In this document: positions 1 to 12,046 of the stretch, in pieces
Layout of the letters: the number at the start of each line of letters is the position of its first letter
Numbering within the stretch: the stretch's first letter is position 1
Assembly: GCF_000143415.4 (NCBI RefSeq)
Contig: NW_003314315.1
Coordinates: 620,001-684,000 of the forward strand
DNA length: 64,000 nucleotides
DNA from: Selaginella moellendorffii
Lineage: Eukaryota; Streptophyta; Lycopodiopsida; Selaginellales; Selaginellaceae
Direction: 5' to 3'
Position numbers and translations under genes: made by a program
The notes under the pieces: model-generated
Told to the model about the DNA's origin: nothing
Seen by the model: the letters and a program-made list of their open reading frames with translations, nothing else
The model's database searches: none

Positions 1-586
1 GTGGTATGTGACAATCTTCTTTTCATCCACACCACAGTTGGTCTAACGATTCCATTCCATCGCTGGTTTTATAGTTGAGCGCTCGTGTCGAAGAGAAGTT
101 TGAGCACGGATCCAAGATTCTTTTAAGTGACGCTAACAGGAATCGAGCTCCGTGTCAAATTCCACTACCACGTGTGCGATAAATATCTTGTAAGACCTTT
201 CCATTTGGCGTAATGAGAAAAAACTTTGTTGGTAGCGGAGCGGAATAAAGTGAATGAATATTCTCCGCCCAGATGCTTGGCCGAACCCTCCAGCGTTATC
301 TCTCCACGTGTCGCGCTTGGAGGCCCCAAGATCGGGTGCCCTGATCTTCGACGTGGCAGGTATAAGACCGTCGATGCTTCTGGTGTGCGAGCTTTTGTGG
401 CACTGGCGATGGATGCGCCAAAATGCTCGTCGATCGAGGAAGGAACGCGCTCGTTTTCTCCGGATTTGAGGTAGCTGTGGCGGATTCTCTCGGCGCATTC
501 GATCGGCATCGGTGATAATTCGAGGGGAAAGATCGGGCATTCTCTTCCGGGGATAGGAATCATAGAAGGCGAGGCTCCGATCGAGA
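1..586 (+). promoter_or_regulatory. Upstream region of phytoene synthase with two G-boxes
   Basis: Two perfect CACGTG hexamers lie at 169-174 and 305-310, about 415 and 280 bases before the phytoene synthase start. In Arabidopsis, PSY is controlled by light through PIF and HY5 factors that bind G-boxes, so the same control is plausible here but inferred. The short open frames on both strands in this stretch lack coding character. No clear TATA box was found. Confidence 0.4.
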
Positions 587-2169
587 ATGCGCGCCGTGTC
601 GAGCTCGTCGTGCCACTGCTGCTGCTCGGTCGATGCCGGGGAGCTGCGCGAGGCGGCCAAGAGCTGGACAGCGCCGGCGGGGGCCGCGGCGAGGAGAAGA
701 GCCAAGGGATTGCGGCTGCGAGCGTCTGTGGGCGTGGATGGAAGCCCCGTGGGAGCGAACAATGTGCCGGATTACAGGGTCTTCTCCACCATGATCGCTG
801 ATAGCCCCGCGGCGCTGCCATCGCAGCAAAAGGTTTACGATGTGGTGCTCAAGCAAGCTGCCTTGGTCGAGAAGCTGGGGAAGCTCGAGAAGTTCCCAGC
901 GATCCCTGTGACGAACAGAGATCTCTTGGAAGAGGCGTATACCAGGTGTGGAGAGATTTGTGCCGAATATGCCAAGACCTTCTATCTAGGTGAGACGATT
1001 CTAAACGCGCGAATGATTCTTCTCACGAATGGTGTGGTGTTTGTAGGGACTTTGCTGATGACTCCAGAGAGAAGGAAAGCGATCTGGGCGATATATGGTG
1101 AGTTGATCTAGAAGAACTCTTTGTTTTTCTTTGTTTTGTTTCTACTTCCTTTGCGGCATCCGTGATTTGTTTTTTGTTTTCTATTGAGCTAGTGTGGTGC
1201 AGGAGAACTGACGAGCTCGTGGACGGGCCAAACGCAGCACACATAACTCCCACGGCGCTGGATCGCTGGGAGCAAAGACTAGAAGATCTCTTCGTTGGAA
1301 GGCCTTTTGACATGCTCGATGGAGCACTGGCAGACACTGTTTCGAAGTATCCGGTTGACATCCAGGTATTCTAAAGACATTTCTCTTGCGGATATTATAT
1401 GCTGATCATTCCTTCGAATCGTTCATGCAGCCGTTCCGGGACATGATAGAAGGCATGCGACTGGATCTGGTAAAGTCGAGGTACAAAAATTTTGACGAGC
1501 TTTACCTGTATTGCTACTACGTCGCCGGCACTGTGGGACTCATGAGCGTGCCAGTGATGGGCATTGCGCCGGAATCCAACGCTAGCGTGGAGAGCGTCTA
1601 CAATGCCGGCTTGGCCTTGGGCATCGCGAATCAGCTAACCAACATTCTCCGGGACGTCGGGGAAGAGTGAGCCTGAGATCATCCTTTGCTTTTGAGAAAA
1701 CTCAAGCTCGATTTGCTGTCCAGTGCCGGGAGAGGACGAGTCTATCTCCCTCAAGACGAGCTCGCCAAGTTCGGCCTATCGGACGAGGACATCTTCGCGG
1801 GCAAAGTTACTAACAAGTGGAGAGCGTTCATGAAGGACCAGATAACGAGAGCTCGGAAGTTCTTCAAGGAGGCCGAGCTGGGTGTCATGGAGCTAGACAA
1901 AGACAGCCGGTGGCCTGTAAGTCAACAGCACGTTTTCTAGCTTCGCTTTCTAGCGTTTTCGGCCGTTCACGTTTTCTAGCGTGGCCTTGTTCCAGGTGTG
2001 GGCTTCGCTGCTGCTGTACCAGCAGATTCTAGACTCGATCGAGGCCAACGATTACGACAATTTCAAGCGAAGAGCCTACGTTGGCAAGTGGAAGAAGCTC
2101 GTGTCACTTCCCAGCGCGTACGTTCGTGCTATCTCGCCGGATGTCTCTCGCCTCGTTCCAATGAGTTGA
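587..2169 (+). CDS. PSY: Phytoene synthase, six exons
   Basis: Condenses two geranylgeranyl diphosphates to phytoene, the first committed carotenoid step, in plastids. Exons read as 587-989, 1047-1097, 1193-1365, 1431-1666, 1724-1916 and 1996-2169, all with GT-AG introns of 57-95 nt, giving 409 residues. The first ~70 residues are Ser/Ala/Arg-rich and fit a transit peptide. Both Asp-rich prenyl-binding motifs are present: RRTDELVD (about 155-162) and RDVGED (about 283-288, the last Asp split by intron 4). [12 protein letters not shown] and [16 protein letters not shown] are also typical. The protein ends soon after the conserved helix, as in other plant PSYs. The start ATG is the only one giving a transit peptide before the catalytic domain. 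Nothing looks broken. Confidence 0.95.
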
Positions 2170-2443
2170 GATTGGTGGAGTGGGCGATTCCATCCTCGCG
2201 CCAGAGATCGCCCAAATACCTCCCAAAACAGCCAGGAAGAACAGGATTAGAGATTTTCTCCCCGAGAGAGGAAGAAACTTGTCCGGGCCTCTCTCACTAA
2301 ATCAAAGAGATTCTTTCCACTAGATCGACTCCTGGGAGCGTTTCCTTCTTTGTTTAAGAACAAGCCTTCGATCAAAACATCTTGATCGGGCTACTAAGTG
2401 ATCGCGATCGATCGATCGCGCAGTGGTGCTACACGCTGTTTGA

Positions 2444-2914
2444 TCACACGGACGATGCAAATGCCTGGTCTTCTTCTTCCTCCTCCTCTTGCCCGCGCGG
2501 CGATTGATGGCTCTGCTCGTGCTGCGCCGGCGGCTTTTGATCGCTGGCGTGATGGTGTCGCCCAATGCTGTAGACGAAATGGAGCTGCTTGCTCTCCACC
2601 TTGGTGAGATCCATATGCCGGAGGATGACCAGCACACACCCAGAGATTATCACTGCCACCATCAGAGCTACCAGGATTGCAAGCAAAAGGAGGCCGGGAT
2701 TGATCATCCTCTCTTTCCCACAGGGATGGAGGAGGCACTTGGAAAGATCTGCAAGCTCCTCTTCTTCCTCCTCTTCCAGCGAGGAACTGGAGACAGCGGC
2801 TTGAAGAAGAAGAAGAGCTCGCTCGCTCGCTCGGCCGCCCGCGCCGTCCCTTGTGTGGTGCGAAGAATCAGTGGCTCCAAAGTGGTGGAGGGCACGCACA
2901 TATTCCAGCTCCAT
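2444..2914 (-). CDS. Small single-pass membrane protein, unknown
   Basis: An open frame of up to 156 residues from ATG 2914, or 87 residues from the internal ATG at 2707. It holds one strong hydrophobic segment, roughly INPGLLLLAILVALMVAVI followed by ISGCVLVIL, and an acidic C-terminal tail with a run of Glu. If translation starts at 2707 the membrane segment lies directly at the N terminus, signal-anchor style. The longer form adds a Ser/Glu-rich region. I do not recognise a family. A decayed copy of the 5' part lies near 23800-23930. Single-exon; the low-complexity acidic runs make the coding call tentative. Confidence 0.4.
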   Translation of the reverse strand: MELEYVRALHHFGATDSSHHTRDGAGGRASERALLLLQAAVSSSSLEEEEEEELADLSKCLLHPCGKERMINPGLLLLAILVALMVAVIISGCVLVILRHMDLTKVESKQLHFVYSIGRHHHASDQKPPAQHEQSHQSPRGQEEEEEEDQAFASSV

Positions 2915-2949
2915 ACTTGACAATCCAAATCCACCTGCGCGCACTCGCT

Positions 2950-3600
2950 AGATCCATGACGCTAACGTGTGTGCTCACCATGGAAAGTTCCCTTCGTTTT
3001 TTAACAATGCGTCCTCCCACCATGGATATGCGAAGAAGGGATCGCTCACCATGGAAAATTCCCCTCGTTATTTTAACAATTCGACCCACCATGGATATGC
3101 GATCAAGGAATATGCAAATAGTCCTAGTCTTTACTAATCTCACTTTAATGCAATATTTAAAAAGATAATGAAACTGTAGCATTACGAGAATCGAAATCGC
3201 ACCCACCACTAAACCAAATGGATAAGAGCTTAAAAAATGCAGGTTTGTCTGAACACTAAAGTTGCCACATTTTTATTTCTTATATTGAGTCTTCTGCAGA
3301 AAGTTTAAGCATTGATCAACCCCATCACCAATTTGAACTAAGTCACCATCACCCTCAATTTCCATCACTTAAACCCAAAAGGTGCAACATCCTTTCTTAA
3401 TTGATTTTGGAGTGACCCTCGCAATTAAGAATTTATCATCCTAAAGCACATTATTCTGATAATGGGCCTTGCTTGCATTTTGAAGGGTTTGGTCTTTATT
3501 TCTCAAAGACAGGATGAAAACCCTTGCTGAGAGCTCTATCGCACACGTAGCGTCGACCAAGGCAGAAGTAAGAGCACCATGCTTATGCTGTGGTTTTATT
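2950..3600. other. Intergenic, no gene seen
   Basis: Short duplicated words containing CACCATGGA recur at about 2976, 3018, 3048 and 3089, each followed by a stretch like AAATTCCCCTCGTT or TATGCG. They look like small local duplications. No coding exon or RNA gene was seen. Confidence 0.4.
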
Positions 3601-3608
3601 TAGATTGC

Positions 3609-5800
3609 TTAATCTTTCCGAATGTTAGCAACTGGGAACATGCTCTTCAGTGAAGGGCCCTGAATCTTCTCAAGCTTGTTGTGCTTGTCCAACATGGGGA
3701 CCTTATCGATCTTATGGATAGCGTGAAATAGCCGCAGCAGGTCTTCGCCCAAGACACCAGCAAATGCACCAAGGCCAGTTACCTTGAGGATGACTTGATT
3801 GTCTCTCTCCATGTTTAGCCACGCCAGCCAAGCCTTATAGAGGCGCTCCTCCTCCTGCCTTTGCTCCAATGAGTCTAGATGATGAAGCCTCCGCATACGG
3901 GCTTCAAGTTGCACCTCGTCCGGTTCAGCAGACTCTTCCGTTTCCGAAAACTCCTCTTCCACCTGTTCCTTGTCCTTGGCTGCTATGACACAGCTTTCGT
4001 CTTCATGTTCTTCCTCAGTGCAGCTTCGACGTCGTACGGATCCACAAGAACCGCCTCTGCCCCCATAATATCGCCCACGTTCATGTAGAGGCTCAAGAAA
4101 GGGAGCGCGTCTGAGATTTGGACCCCACCGTACTGCGGCGACACCTTGGCTAAGCCACCATCTCCCGGATTGGTGATACGGAGCTTCACCTGTACGTGCA
4201 CCAAAGTCACCTGTGCGACCATGGCAGAAAGAAGTCGACTCCCCATGTCCCGTCGTAGCAGATGATCGCACAGACATTCTCATTCGTGAACGTCAACTTG
4301 CCACGCGCAACCTCTTCAGCTGGTCGGTGTCCAAGCTCCTTAACTCCTGTACTTGCATCGCCTGCTGTCGTCTATGCTTCCCGCTCCTGTACTTGGCAAA
4401 TTCTGTCAGAGATTTCCCAACCAAGTGCTCGATGAACTTGTCCACAGTACAGGAACTCTCTTCGCTGCTTGCTTTATCAAATGCCCGTAGAAGGATGAGC
4501 CTAGCAGTACCTCGTGCAGGTGAGAGTATAGTTCAACGTTCCTCTTGTCTTCATCCAGCTTCCTCATCACCTGGGCAGCAGCCTGTGCGAACACGGGCTC
4601 CATAGCCGTGCCAACCCAGATTTGCTTGCGATTTGGCTCCACCTTGACGACGGTCATGAGATGCGCCGCGACCAGCTTGCTTGTAAGGCTATAGGTAGGA
4701 TCGAAGTCGATGGCACACCTCGCCCCTAACACAGCTAAAGCGGCAGCCGTTGTCAGATGCCCCTTCTCGACCATGTAAGTATTCCACGCGCTTCCGCCTC
4801 CAAGTAGCTTGTTGCGTGCCATATTTATCACCTTTCGCAGGGCAACCTTCGGTGTGAGCTTTTTGGCTAGAGCGCCGCGGAAGACAGCCCACCACAGAGG
4901 CCGTCCATAGTGCAGAGGATAGTGCTCTGATAGTATACCCGCATCCAGTCCGTGAGCTTATCTGCACAGAAGCAGCCCCAAATCGGAGACGCCAGGCTAA
5001 AAGCTTCTAAAGCCAGCCTGTCTGAAGGTTGTAACGAATCCGGAATTGCGAAATTTGGTAACAGGAAATGAGTATCTGAGAAGACCGCCAGCACACCGTC
5101 ATCCGGCTGAAGCGCTGCTGTTGCACGGCGCAAAGGTAGGGAAATGTTGTTGTCTATCCCGCTACCGAGCAATTCCCTTGCTTCGTCAAAGACGAGCAAC
5201 AGTCGAAGTCCTGCCTTTTGAGGCAGGTGACAGATGGCCTCCTGCATAATCGTCTGCGCCTCTGTTTCCCAAGAGTAAAAGTTCTCCTCCCTGCTTTCCT
5301 CCGGTTCATAGAAGACGTTCAGTTGATCCAGCAGTGTCGGATACATACCCGATATCCTCGCCTTGACATCTTTCCAGAAGTTTACTCCCGTTAGCGTTAC
5401 CCATGTAGAGAGACTGTACGAAGGTCTCCTGGTTTATCCCTTCCTCTGCGGCCTTAGCAACCTGTTCAATGCAAGCTATTATGTAAGCCAGGAAGAAAGC
5501 CAGGCAGAAAGCCATGCAGTGCAGTTGAGCATGAAGATCTATGCTCAGCCCGTCCCTAGCCCTTGCACAGAACCAGTCTGCTATGTAGGATTTCTTTGGA
5601 TAACCTGCCCCAGGTTGCTGGGAACAGTAGACGACCCAAACATTCTTCCGATGCAGCTCGCAAATCATGCGCGATTTTCCCCAACCACTGGAGAAGCGAT
5701 GCGAGCGAAAGTGGACTCTTTAAGCACCACTTCCGGAGCGTCGTATAGAACTCCCACATTTGACTCCGAGACGAATCTCAGGCGGAACGCTTCATCTGCA
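3609..5800 (-). pseudogene. P-loop NTPase resembling Crinkler-type proteins, frameshifted
   Basis: Read on the minus strand, protein-like segments follow one another in order but in different frames. First comes FVSESNVGVLYDAPEVVLKE (5760-5700), then a Walker A-like SSGWGKSRM (about 5690-5665), NFWKDVKARISGMYPTLLDQ (about 5370), a Walker B-like LLLVFDEA (about 5190), YGRPLWWAVFRG (about 4890), the segment LGARCAIDFDPTYSLTSKLV (about 4700), and finally FLSLYMNVGDIM. At least three shifts are needed, with no intron consensus at the breaks. This order resembles large NTPases of the Crinkler-RHS type known from oomycetes, fungi and some plants; that family label is from memory. Likely dead, unless the shifts are sequencing errors. 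Confidence 0.6.
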
Positions 5801-5929
5801 AACACATAAGATCAAACCATGATGGCGCATGGGTGCACAAGCTTACTTGTAACCATAGAGACCATCCGTGTTTAAGATCTGTTTTGGGTTACAAGAATGT
5901 GTTTCATTTAGAATTAGAATAGGTCTAAT

Positions 5930-6935
5930 GGCGATGCCAGAGGTTCAGTTTTGGGAAGCTACATATTCACTAGGAATCTCCTTCAGTTAGCACATAAAGC
6001 TCATATAGGATTTAGAGAAAATGACGAAGAAATTTCTGCAATATTGCACATTCCCGTTTGGACTATCAGTCGTTTTCCTGGCTAAATTACATCGAAGATG
6101 AGATAGTACCATCTGTGCGTATCAAAATCTCCACTCTGGAAGCCCACATTCTTTTAAGACTGCTTTTCTTTGCGTTTAAGGCGTCAACGACACTGAGCTA
6201 ATTGTGATATGGAGGACAAGGTTTGTGATTGTCTCTTCTCTTCTTTAGTTATGCTATGGTGATTTGATGTTCATGTTTGCTATGTTTATGGTGATCTCTA
6301 TCGATACAAAGGCGAGTTTCCAATTTCGTTGTCCTTCGCTTCTTGACTTATAGGAGAGATCTCTTGTAGGATTTATGGAGACTGGATCTCAACACAACTG
6401 TGTAGGAGCAGCTTCAACTAAAAGGCCCCAGGTGCTTGTTCTGGACATAGATTGGTGACCATTGCTCTTTCAAAATCTCTAAAAACAATTTTCTCGTTTT
6501 TGGCACAGGGTCATAAGCTCCTCATGTTTGGTGGATTCTATAACGCCAAGGGTTTTTAAGTATTGAATGCCTAACACAAGTACTTCAATGATCTTTGTAT
6601 GCTAGATTTAGACGGCTACAAGGTCGGTGCCACTTGACTACGGTTTGTGGCACCAGGTACGAGGGTGCATGTTTTCGTCAATGCAGTAAGTCTTTGTTCC
6701 ATTGCGATCAACTTTCAGATATTGATCATTAGAGCATACTGAGACTCTAGAACAGATTTACAACAATATCCTGCTAGCAGGGCTATCGTTCAGGAGGAAG
6801 TCCAGAGCAATGCCAAGAGAGCAAGAGTAGCAGCAATGGCAAGCTCAAAATGGGGGGAGGCGCACAGCTCCTGGCTTGCTTGAGGTGGCCAAGACTAGCC
6901 TCACTTTCAAATCCATTGTCCATGGTAGATTAATT
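5930..6935 (+). pseudogene. Chimeric fragment: KLHDC4-like kelch exons plus NYN-gene C terminus
   Basis: Kelch-type coding remnants in sense order are TELIVI (about 6190), YGDLYRYN (about 6288), DLWRLDLNTT plus VWEQLQL (about 6370), GHKLLMFGGFYNAKG (about 6510) and YFNDLCMLDLDGYK (about 6590). The order matches the first kelch repeats of KLHDC4-type proteins. Directly after, at about 6800-6935, lies an open stretch ending KLKMGGGAQLLACLR then SLSNPLSMVD and TAA. That equals the C terminus of the NYN-LOTUS gene at 28507-31737. Stops and missing exons make this a pseudogene. An inverted, partly homologous copy lies at 24593-25330. Confidence 0.6.
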
Positions 6936-6949
6936 TTAACATGGTAAAA

Positions 6950-7331
6950 AAAGCTTTGATTTTTTCAACACGTGAACTATCCATCAGTCTCATTCAAGTG
7001 TGTTAAAGAGATTTGCCACAGCCACTCCATAGAAAACAAAAATTGATTTCAAGGTTAGGTTGTCAACACACTAGGTTATGCATTTCGTACACTTGTATTG
7101 ACCTAAGTGTTCAATAAACTTTACTTGAATTGATGGGAGAATGCTCATTAAATGTTCTAAGACTTAGCATTAATAGCCTGTAACAATTGTAAAAGTAAAT
7201 TAGCAATATAGGATCATGATTATATAAGAATTTATATTGTGAAGCATCAACAAAACTCTACCTCCTATAACACATGTATATAAAATGGGTGGCAAGTATT
7301 AATGTCCAGAAAGATATCTTTGGACTCAAAC
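6950..7331. other. AT-rich spacer, no gene seen
   Basis: AT-rich DNA between the chimeric pseudogene and the inverted LTR arm. No open frame of note, no RNA gene. Confidence 0.4.
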
Positions 7332-8240
7332 TGTAACACACTTGGTTTTTACCTTTTATCTTATGGTGATTTACCATAGGATAACCATGAAACGGAACCT
7401 AAACCCTCTTTATGCCATGTATCACATGCCACATGTCTAAAAGATAGTGGTATGGAACTTGAGTTTCAGGGCTTTAAACCACTGAATGAAGGAATAGTGC
7501 CAAACTCCAAAGCATGGAGCCAAGGGGCAATGGCATTGAGGCACAAAACAACTCCTGAGCATATAGCCCAAGGAGCGAAGGGATAGGAGCATGGAGCAAT
7601 TTGGAACAGTTCTAGAGAATCTAGCATCTTAATGCCAGGACCAGCACGTAAAACAGAGCCAAATGGAATCTAACACTATTTCAGCATACCGGTGGCCTAA
7701 CGTGAGGACATGGGTACTCTACTAGCTAGCATGGTGTGGAGTTTGGGCTTAAACCCAAGCCGGATGCAGAACAAGGACAAGCACACAAGCAGGAGTTAGA
7801 ATATACCTCAGGTTGGTCAGCCGTGCCTAACCTACCCACTATCCCTACTATACATTTAGAATCCCCCCCGGTGAGGAACACATGCTTTGGGTTTTCACCC
7901 TAAGCCTCCTTTAATATTAGAAGTTAATCTCTGGGATAAGCTCAAAACTTACTAAATATGGAATGTCCCTAGATTGTGAATTTGGACATGGGACAAACAC
8001 CATTGTGTTTAGGACAATCTCTACATTCCGTAGATATGCCAAATAAGTGAATCTAGACACTTTCTATAAATAACATTTAGGACCAACACAAATGGCATGA
8101 TAGCGAGGGTGTTTGGCAAACACGGTAAGCTATCATTTAGCGAATATTGAAGGACCAAACTCAACATCACAAGGGTTCCCAATACTAGCAAGTGCAAGTC
8201 AATGAATGAGTTTCTCTAACCAGGTTAAATATACTTGGGT
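7332..8240 (-). repeat. LTR fragment in inverted orientation
   Basis: This stretch is the reverse complement of the outer ~900 bases of the LTR at 12047-13141. It opens with TGTAACACACTTGGTTTTTA, matching the reverse complement of the other LTR's end. Shared landmarks include TATGGTGATTTACCATAGGA, the block around GCTCCTTGGGCTATATGCTC and the block around GGTGTTTGGCAAACACG. Similarity stops near 8240, so the first ~150-200 bases of the LTR are missing here. Copies differ at many positions, so it is old. Confidence 0.7.
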
Positions 8241-11200
8241 AAATGATGATCAACCCTAAAGTGGTTGATGGAGAAGCTAGTCTACTTACATGTAGTAGCA
8301 TTGTAGTAGTTTTGACTAAATTCTCGATGATAGTCCATTATGCTAAGTTTAAATTGGTACCTTATTTCCTTGAGAGTTTGCCCATAAAGTGTTGGAAAAG
8401 GGTTGTAGCATTCATTTACTATATCTCATTAGTTGATCTGTTAGCACTTGGAGTAGATTGTTGTTGAGGCATTGACATCACTAACACTTATGTTAATGGA
8501 AGTGGCATTGTTGTTCAAGTGGTAAAAATTTTTCCTTAGAACTTGATTTTTTATGTTATTTTTCTTATTAGTGTTTTAGCTTCACATTGAATCTTGAAGG
8601 TGGTTGAAGAAGAGTGTCAGTGCAATATAAATATCTGAAGATACGGTCTTTGTGATCAAGCCTTAGATGTTCATTTTGCATTTTTACAGATGTCGATGTT
8701 AGACGTCAGAAATATGGGCAAAGATGTTTAATGCTTAAGCATACTATGGGTTTTAAGAATTTGTGTTGAGGTGAACCTATATGAAGTTGTAGGTAAGAAG
8801 AAGTTGGTTGAGTTTTAAAAGTTTACATTCTTAGATTAAGAGTTATTCTTTTTCTAGAATGGAAAAATTTCCACAAATTTTCTTAAACTTTTCAAATGGT
8901 TGATCTATTAATCACTTTGCCCGAAAACCATTCCGTTTTTATAAGTCAGTACAAACTAGTGAAAAGGTTAGAGTTGACTTTGGTTAGCCTAAACCTTAGT
9001 AAGTAGTTTGTATGATATAGCCTAAAAGGGATGTTGACTTTTGAGGCAATTGAGTTGGATAGAGTCTAGAGTTGGTATAAAAAAGTGACTATTGCACTTT
9101 TCTGGAAAGGTGACCCTTGTGCCTTTCTTTTGTAGCATTATACTTGGTGGTAAATTGCATTTTGCATTTTGTTAGACTCTATGAGAGTAGTGAGCTCTCA
9201 CTGATCTTGACTTAGTTTTGGTAGCCTTACTCTTTGACTAAGGATAGTGATGTCCAACTTAGTTGTTTAAAACTAAAATATTAGTATCTATACTATAGCT
9301 TTGTTTATGAGAAGGTTGTGTACCAATATGAGTCCATCTCATAGTCTTCACTTTAGTTTCGACTGAGTGTTGATCATGCATAGCTAGCCTCTTTAAAGCA
9401 TACTCAGAGCCATTGGCTAAATGCATTAGTGAGTTTATTGCGGTCGAGTTGGATTCGAGTGGTTATTTAGTTTGTGCTTGTCATGAACCTTTATCTCCTA
9501 CATGAGGTATTACGTTCATGTTGGACAAGTGTATGACTTGATGACGTGAGTTTAGTGTTTGGGTCTTGTGAAGGTAAGTTGAAGAGTGATTGTTAATTGT
9601 TTTGCAACTAATGATTGTTTGTAGACTTCATCAAGGATTATTTGACACTTGCTTCACTTGATGATAATTTAGCAGTGATGGGCTTATTGGATGGTGTTGC
9701 GAAGGATCGTGTCATTAGACTTACATGGTTTTTCCATGTTGGCATATCGATTCTACTTTTATTGATGTCATTTGGTTGCATTTAGTCCGTAGTGTTGGAT
9801 TTTATGGAGTCTTAATGATGTGTTATCTAAAATTGAGTATTGTTGGAGGATTAGTTTCGGATACTGATTAAGGTATCTTCAACTTTAGCTAGCTTGGTTG
9901 CTAGGGAGTTTTGAGTGGTGATTCACTTTTTCTTTCTTTTAGCTTTGTTTTAGTGTTGATGGTATTGAAGTGATGCCTTGTTGTTGACACTATTGATGTT
10001 GAGATTTGAGTGAAATGAGATGTCTCTCCATAAGATTGATATTGAGTTTCATTAGTCTTGATGTAAATAGTATTAATACTTGGGTTGTATCTTTGTGTTA
10101 TTAGCATCCATGCATTTGTTAGTTAGCAACTATATTGACATTCAAATGAACTGAGTAGCAAGTTGAGTTAATTATGTTTTAGACGAGATTGAGTAGTCAA
10201 TGTTGAGTTTTGAGCTTTTCCTTGAAGAGTGATTTAGTCACGGACTATACTAACTCTACAAAAGGAAGAGTTAGTGATTAATATTGAAGTGATTGAATCT
10301 TTGTTAGATTTGAGTTGGGATATACCAATCATTGATGATTTTTCTTGTGCTTGTTATGAAGTGAGTTATGTTTTCTATAGATGGATTCATGAAAGATCGT
10401 TTAGTGATCATTTATTGAGGATAACTTCGTTATGCTTAGCTTTTGGATTAATGCAAATATGCTCTTTATTAGCTTTGGCATTATAAAGTTTAGTTTATGG
10501 ATGTGTTGAGGAGGATGTTATTGGTTGTACTATGATTTCTTCTTTAACATTGAAGTTAGTTTATGCAATACTCATGATTATTATTAAGCAAGACTTGGCT
10601 ATAGGCTTCTTCAAGCTTTTGGTTCTTTGAGTTTTTATGCCTATTGTTCCATTTATTAGAAGTTGTTGGGGGAAGGCATTTTGGCTCTTAGCTTCAATAT
10701 TGAAGTTGGCTTTTGCATTTAACAATCATTGGTGATGATTGACTATTATCTTGGGATAATTGATAGTTCTCATTAAAAGATTTATTTGGTTATTGTTGAT
10801 ATAGAATGCTTTGCTATTCTTTGGGATGGTGAATTATTTCTTCAATGATGATTGTGCATCTCTTTATTGATGGGGTGATTAATGATCTTTTATAATAGTT
10901 AGTTGTTCACTTTGATGGCTTATGGCTTTTCGCAATACCACATGTTCTTTGTGGTTTACTCTAGATTGGTCTCTTGGGTTTGAGATATCGGTAAGATGTT
11001 GCTGATGTTTGCTTGAGCAACTCTGATTCCTTAGTATTATTGACCAATATCTATTCAGATTGATTAGTGCAATAGTTAGCATGAACGAGTGTTTATTGGT
11101 TTTACCGCATTCATTCTATTATGTTGATTGTTGCTTGAGTTAATTCTGATAGATTAGGATGTTATTTCCTTCGAGTGATGCATTCGCGAGTATTGTGCTT

Positions 11201-12046
11201 ATCAGTCAATGATATTTTGTGTTCTTTTAGTTGTCTTTTGTAAGTTGTTTAGCATGCTATCTAAATTTTTTACTAGTTATGTGTTATTATTGAGTTTTGC
11301 TGATGATACACTTACTATTGAATTTTATTAGATAGAGAATCCTATGTTTTCCAACGATAGTGATCTTGGTGGTTCCTATACTTTAATACTTGTTTATCGG
11401 ATGATAACTTACTTGGAATACTTTTGTATTCTAATCTAAGATATAATCACTTATACTTAAGACTCTAAGATATCATTGTCTTTGACTTTGATGTTGTCCA
11501 TTTATTGATTTTTTAGTTTGGGCCAGTATAGGTAGATTGGCTTCGGCACTTCGTGTGCATAATGAAATCTCTAGTCATGAGGGTAACTATTGTTGACTAG
11601 TGATATCACCTGCCTCTCTATCGATGTTTCTTCTTCTGTTTAAAAGGGTGTGACTTTGTAAACAACTCTAACTACCTATTTATAGTAGTCTATCTAAACT
11701 TTATTGACGGGTTTGGTTTCTTTACTTAGGAGGGTTGGGGTCTCTAGCTTTTATCTCTATAGCCCTGCAGACAGGGGTGTATCACACTTTTGTAAGCTGG
11801 GTGACACCTAAAGCAGCAAGGATGGCTAACTCTGTTGGTCATTTCCTTGTCGGCAACGGCTGGAAGGTGTTTGAGTTGGTAGCACATCCACGTTAGATAA
11901 AGAGGTTACTTTCTAACTCATGTAAGTTGGTCCATTTCTCATATAGTGTGAATACTGTGAACTTTTTTTGGAGTTGTTTCTTTGGCGGTATTCTAGATTG
12001 AAGTATGCATTGACGAAGACGTTGATCTTTCCTAAGGGGGGGAGAG
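8241..12046 (+). mobile_element. Decayed LTR-retrotransposon interior
   Basis: About 3.8 kb with no long open frame, strongly C-poor and T/G-rich on the plus strand. It ends in a polypurine tract at about 12034-12046 (AAGGGGGGGAGAG) directly before the LTR start TGTTGCGAATG, the layout expected for a plus-oriented element. The last ~200 bases before the tract read loosely like the end of a Ty3-type polyprotein, but with stops. No gag, reverse transcriptase or integrase motif could be read with confidence; superfamily is uncertain. Confidence 0.6.

Noticed and set aside
2394-2738. Other minus-strand frames over the small membrane protein
   Set aside because: Shadow frames without a hydrophobic segment or recognised motif; only the frame with the membrane span was kept.
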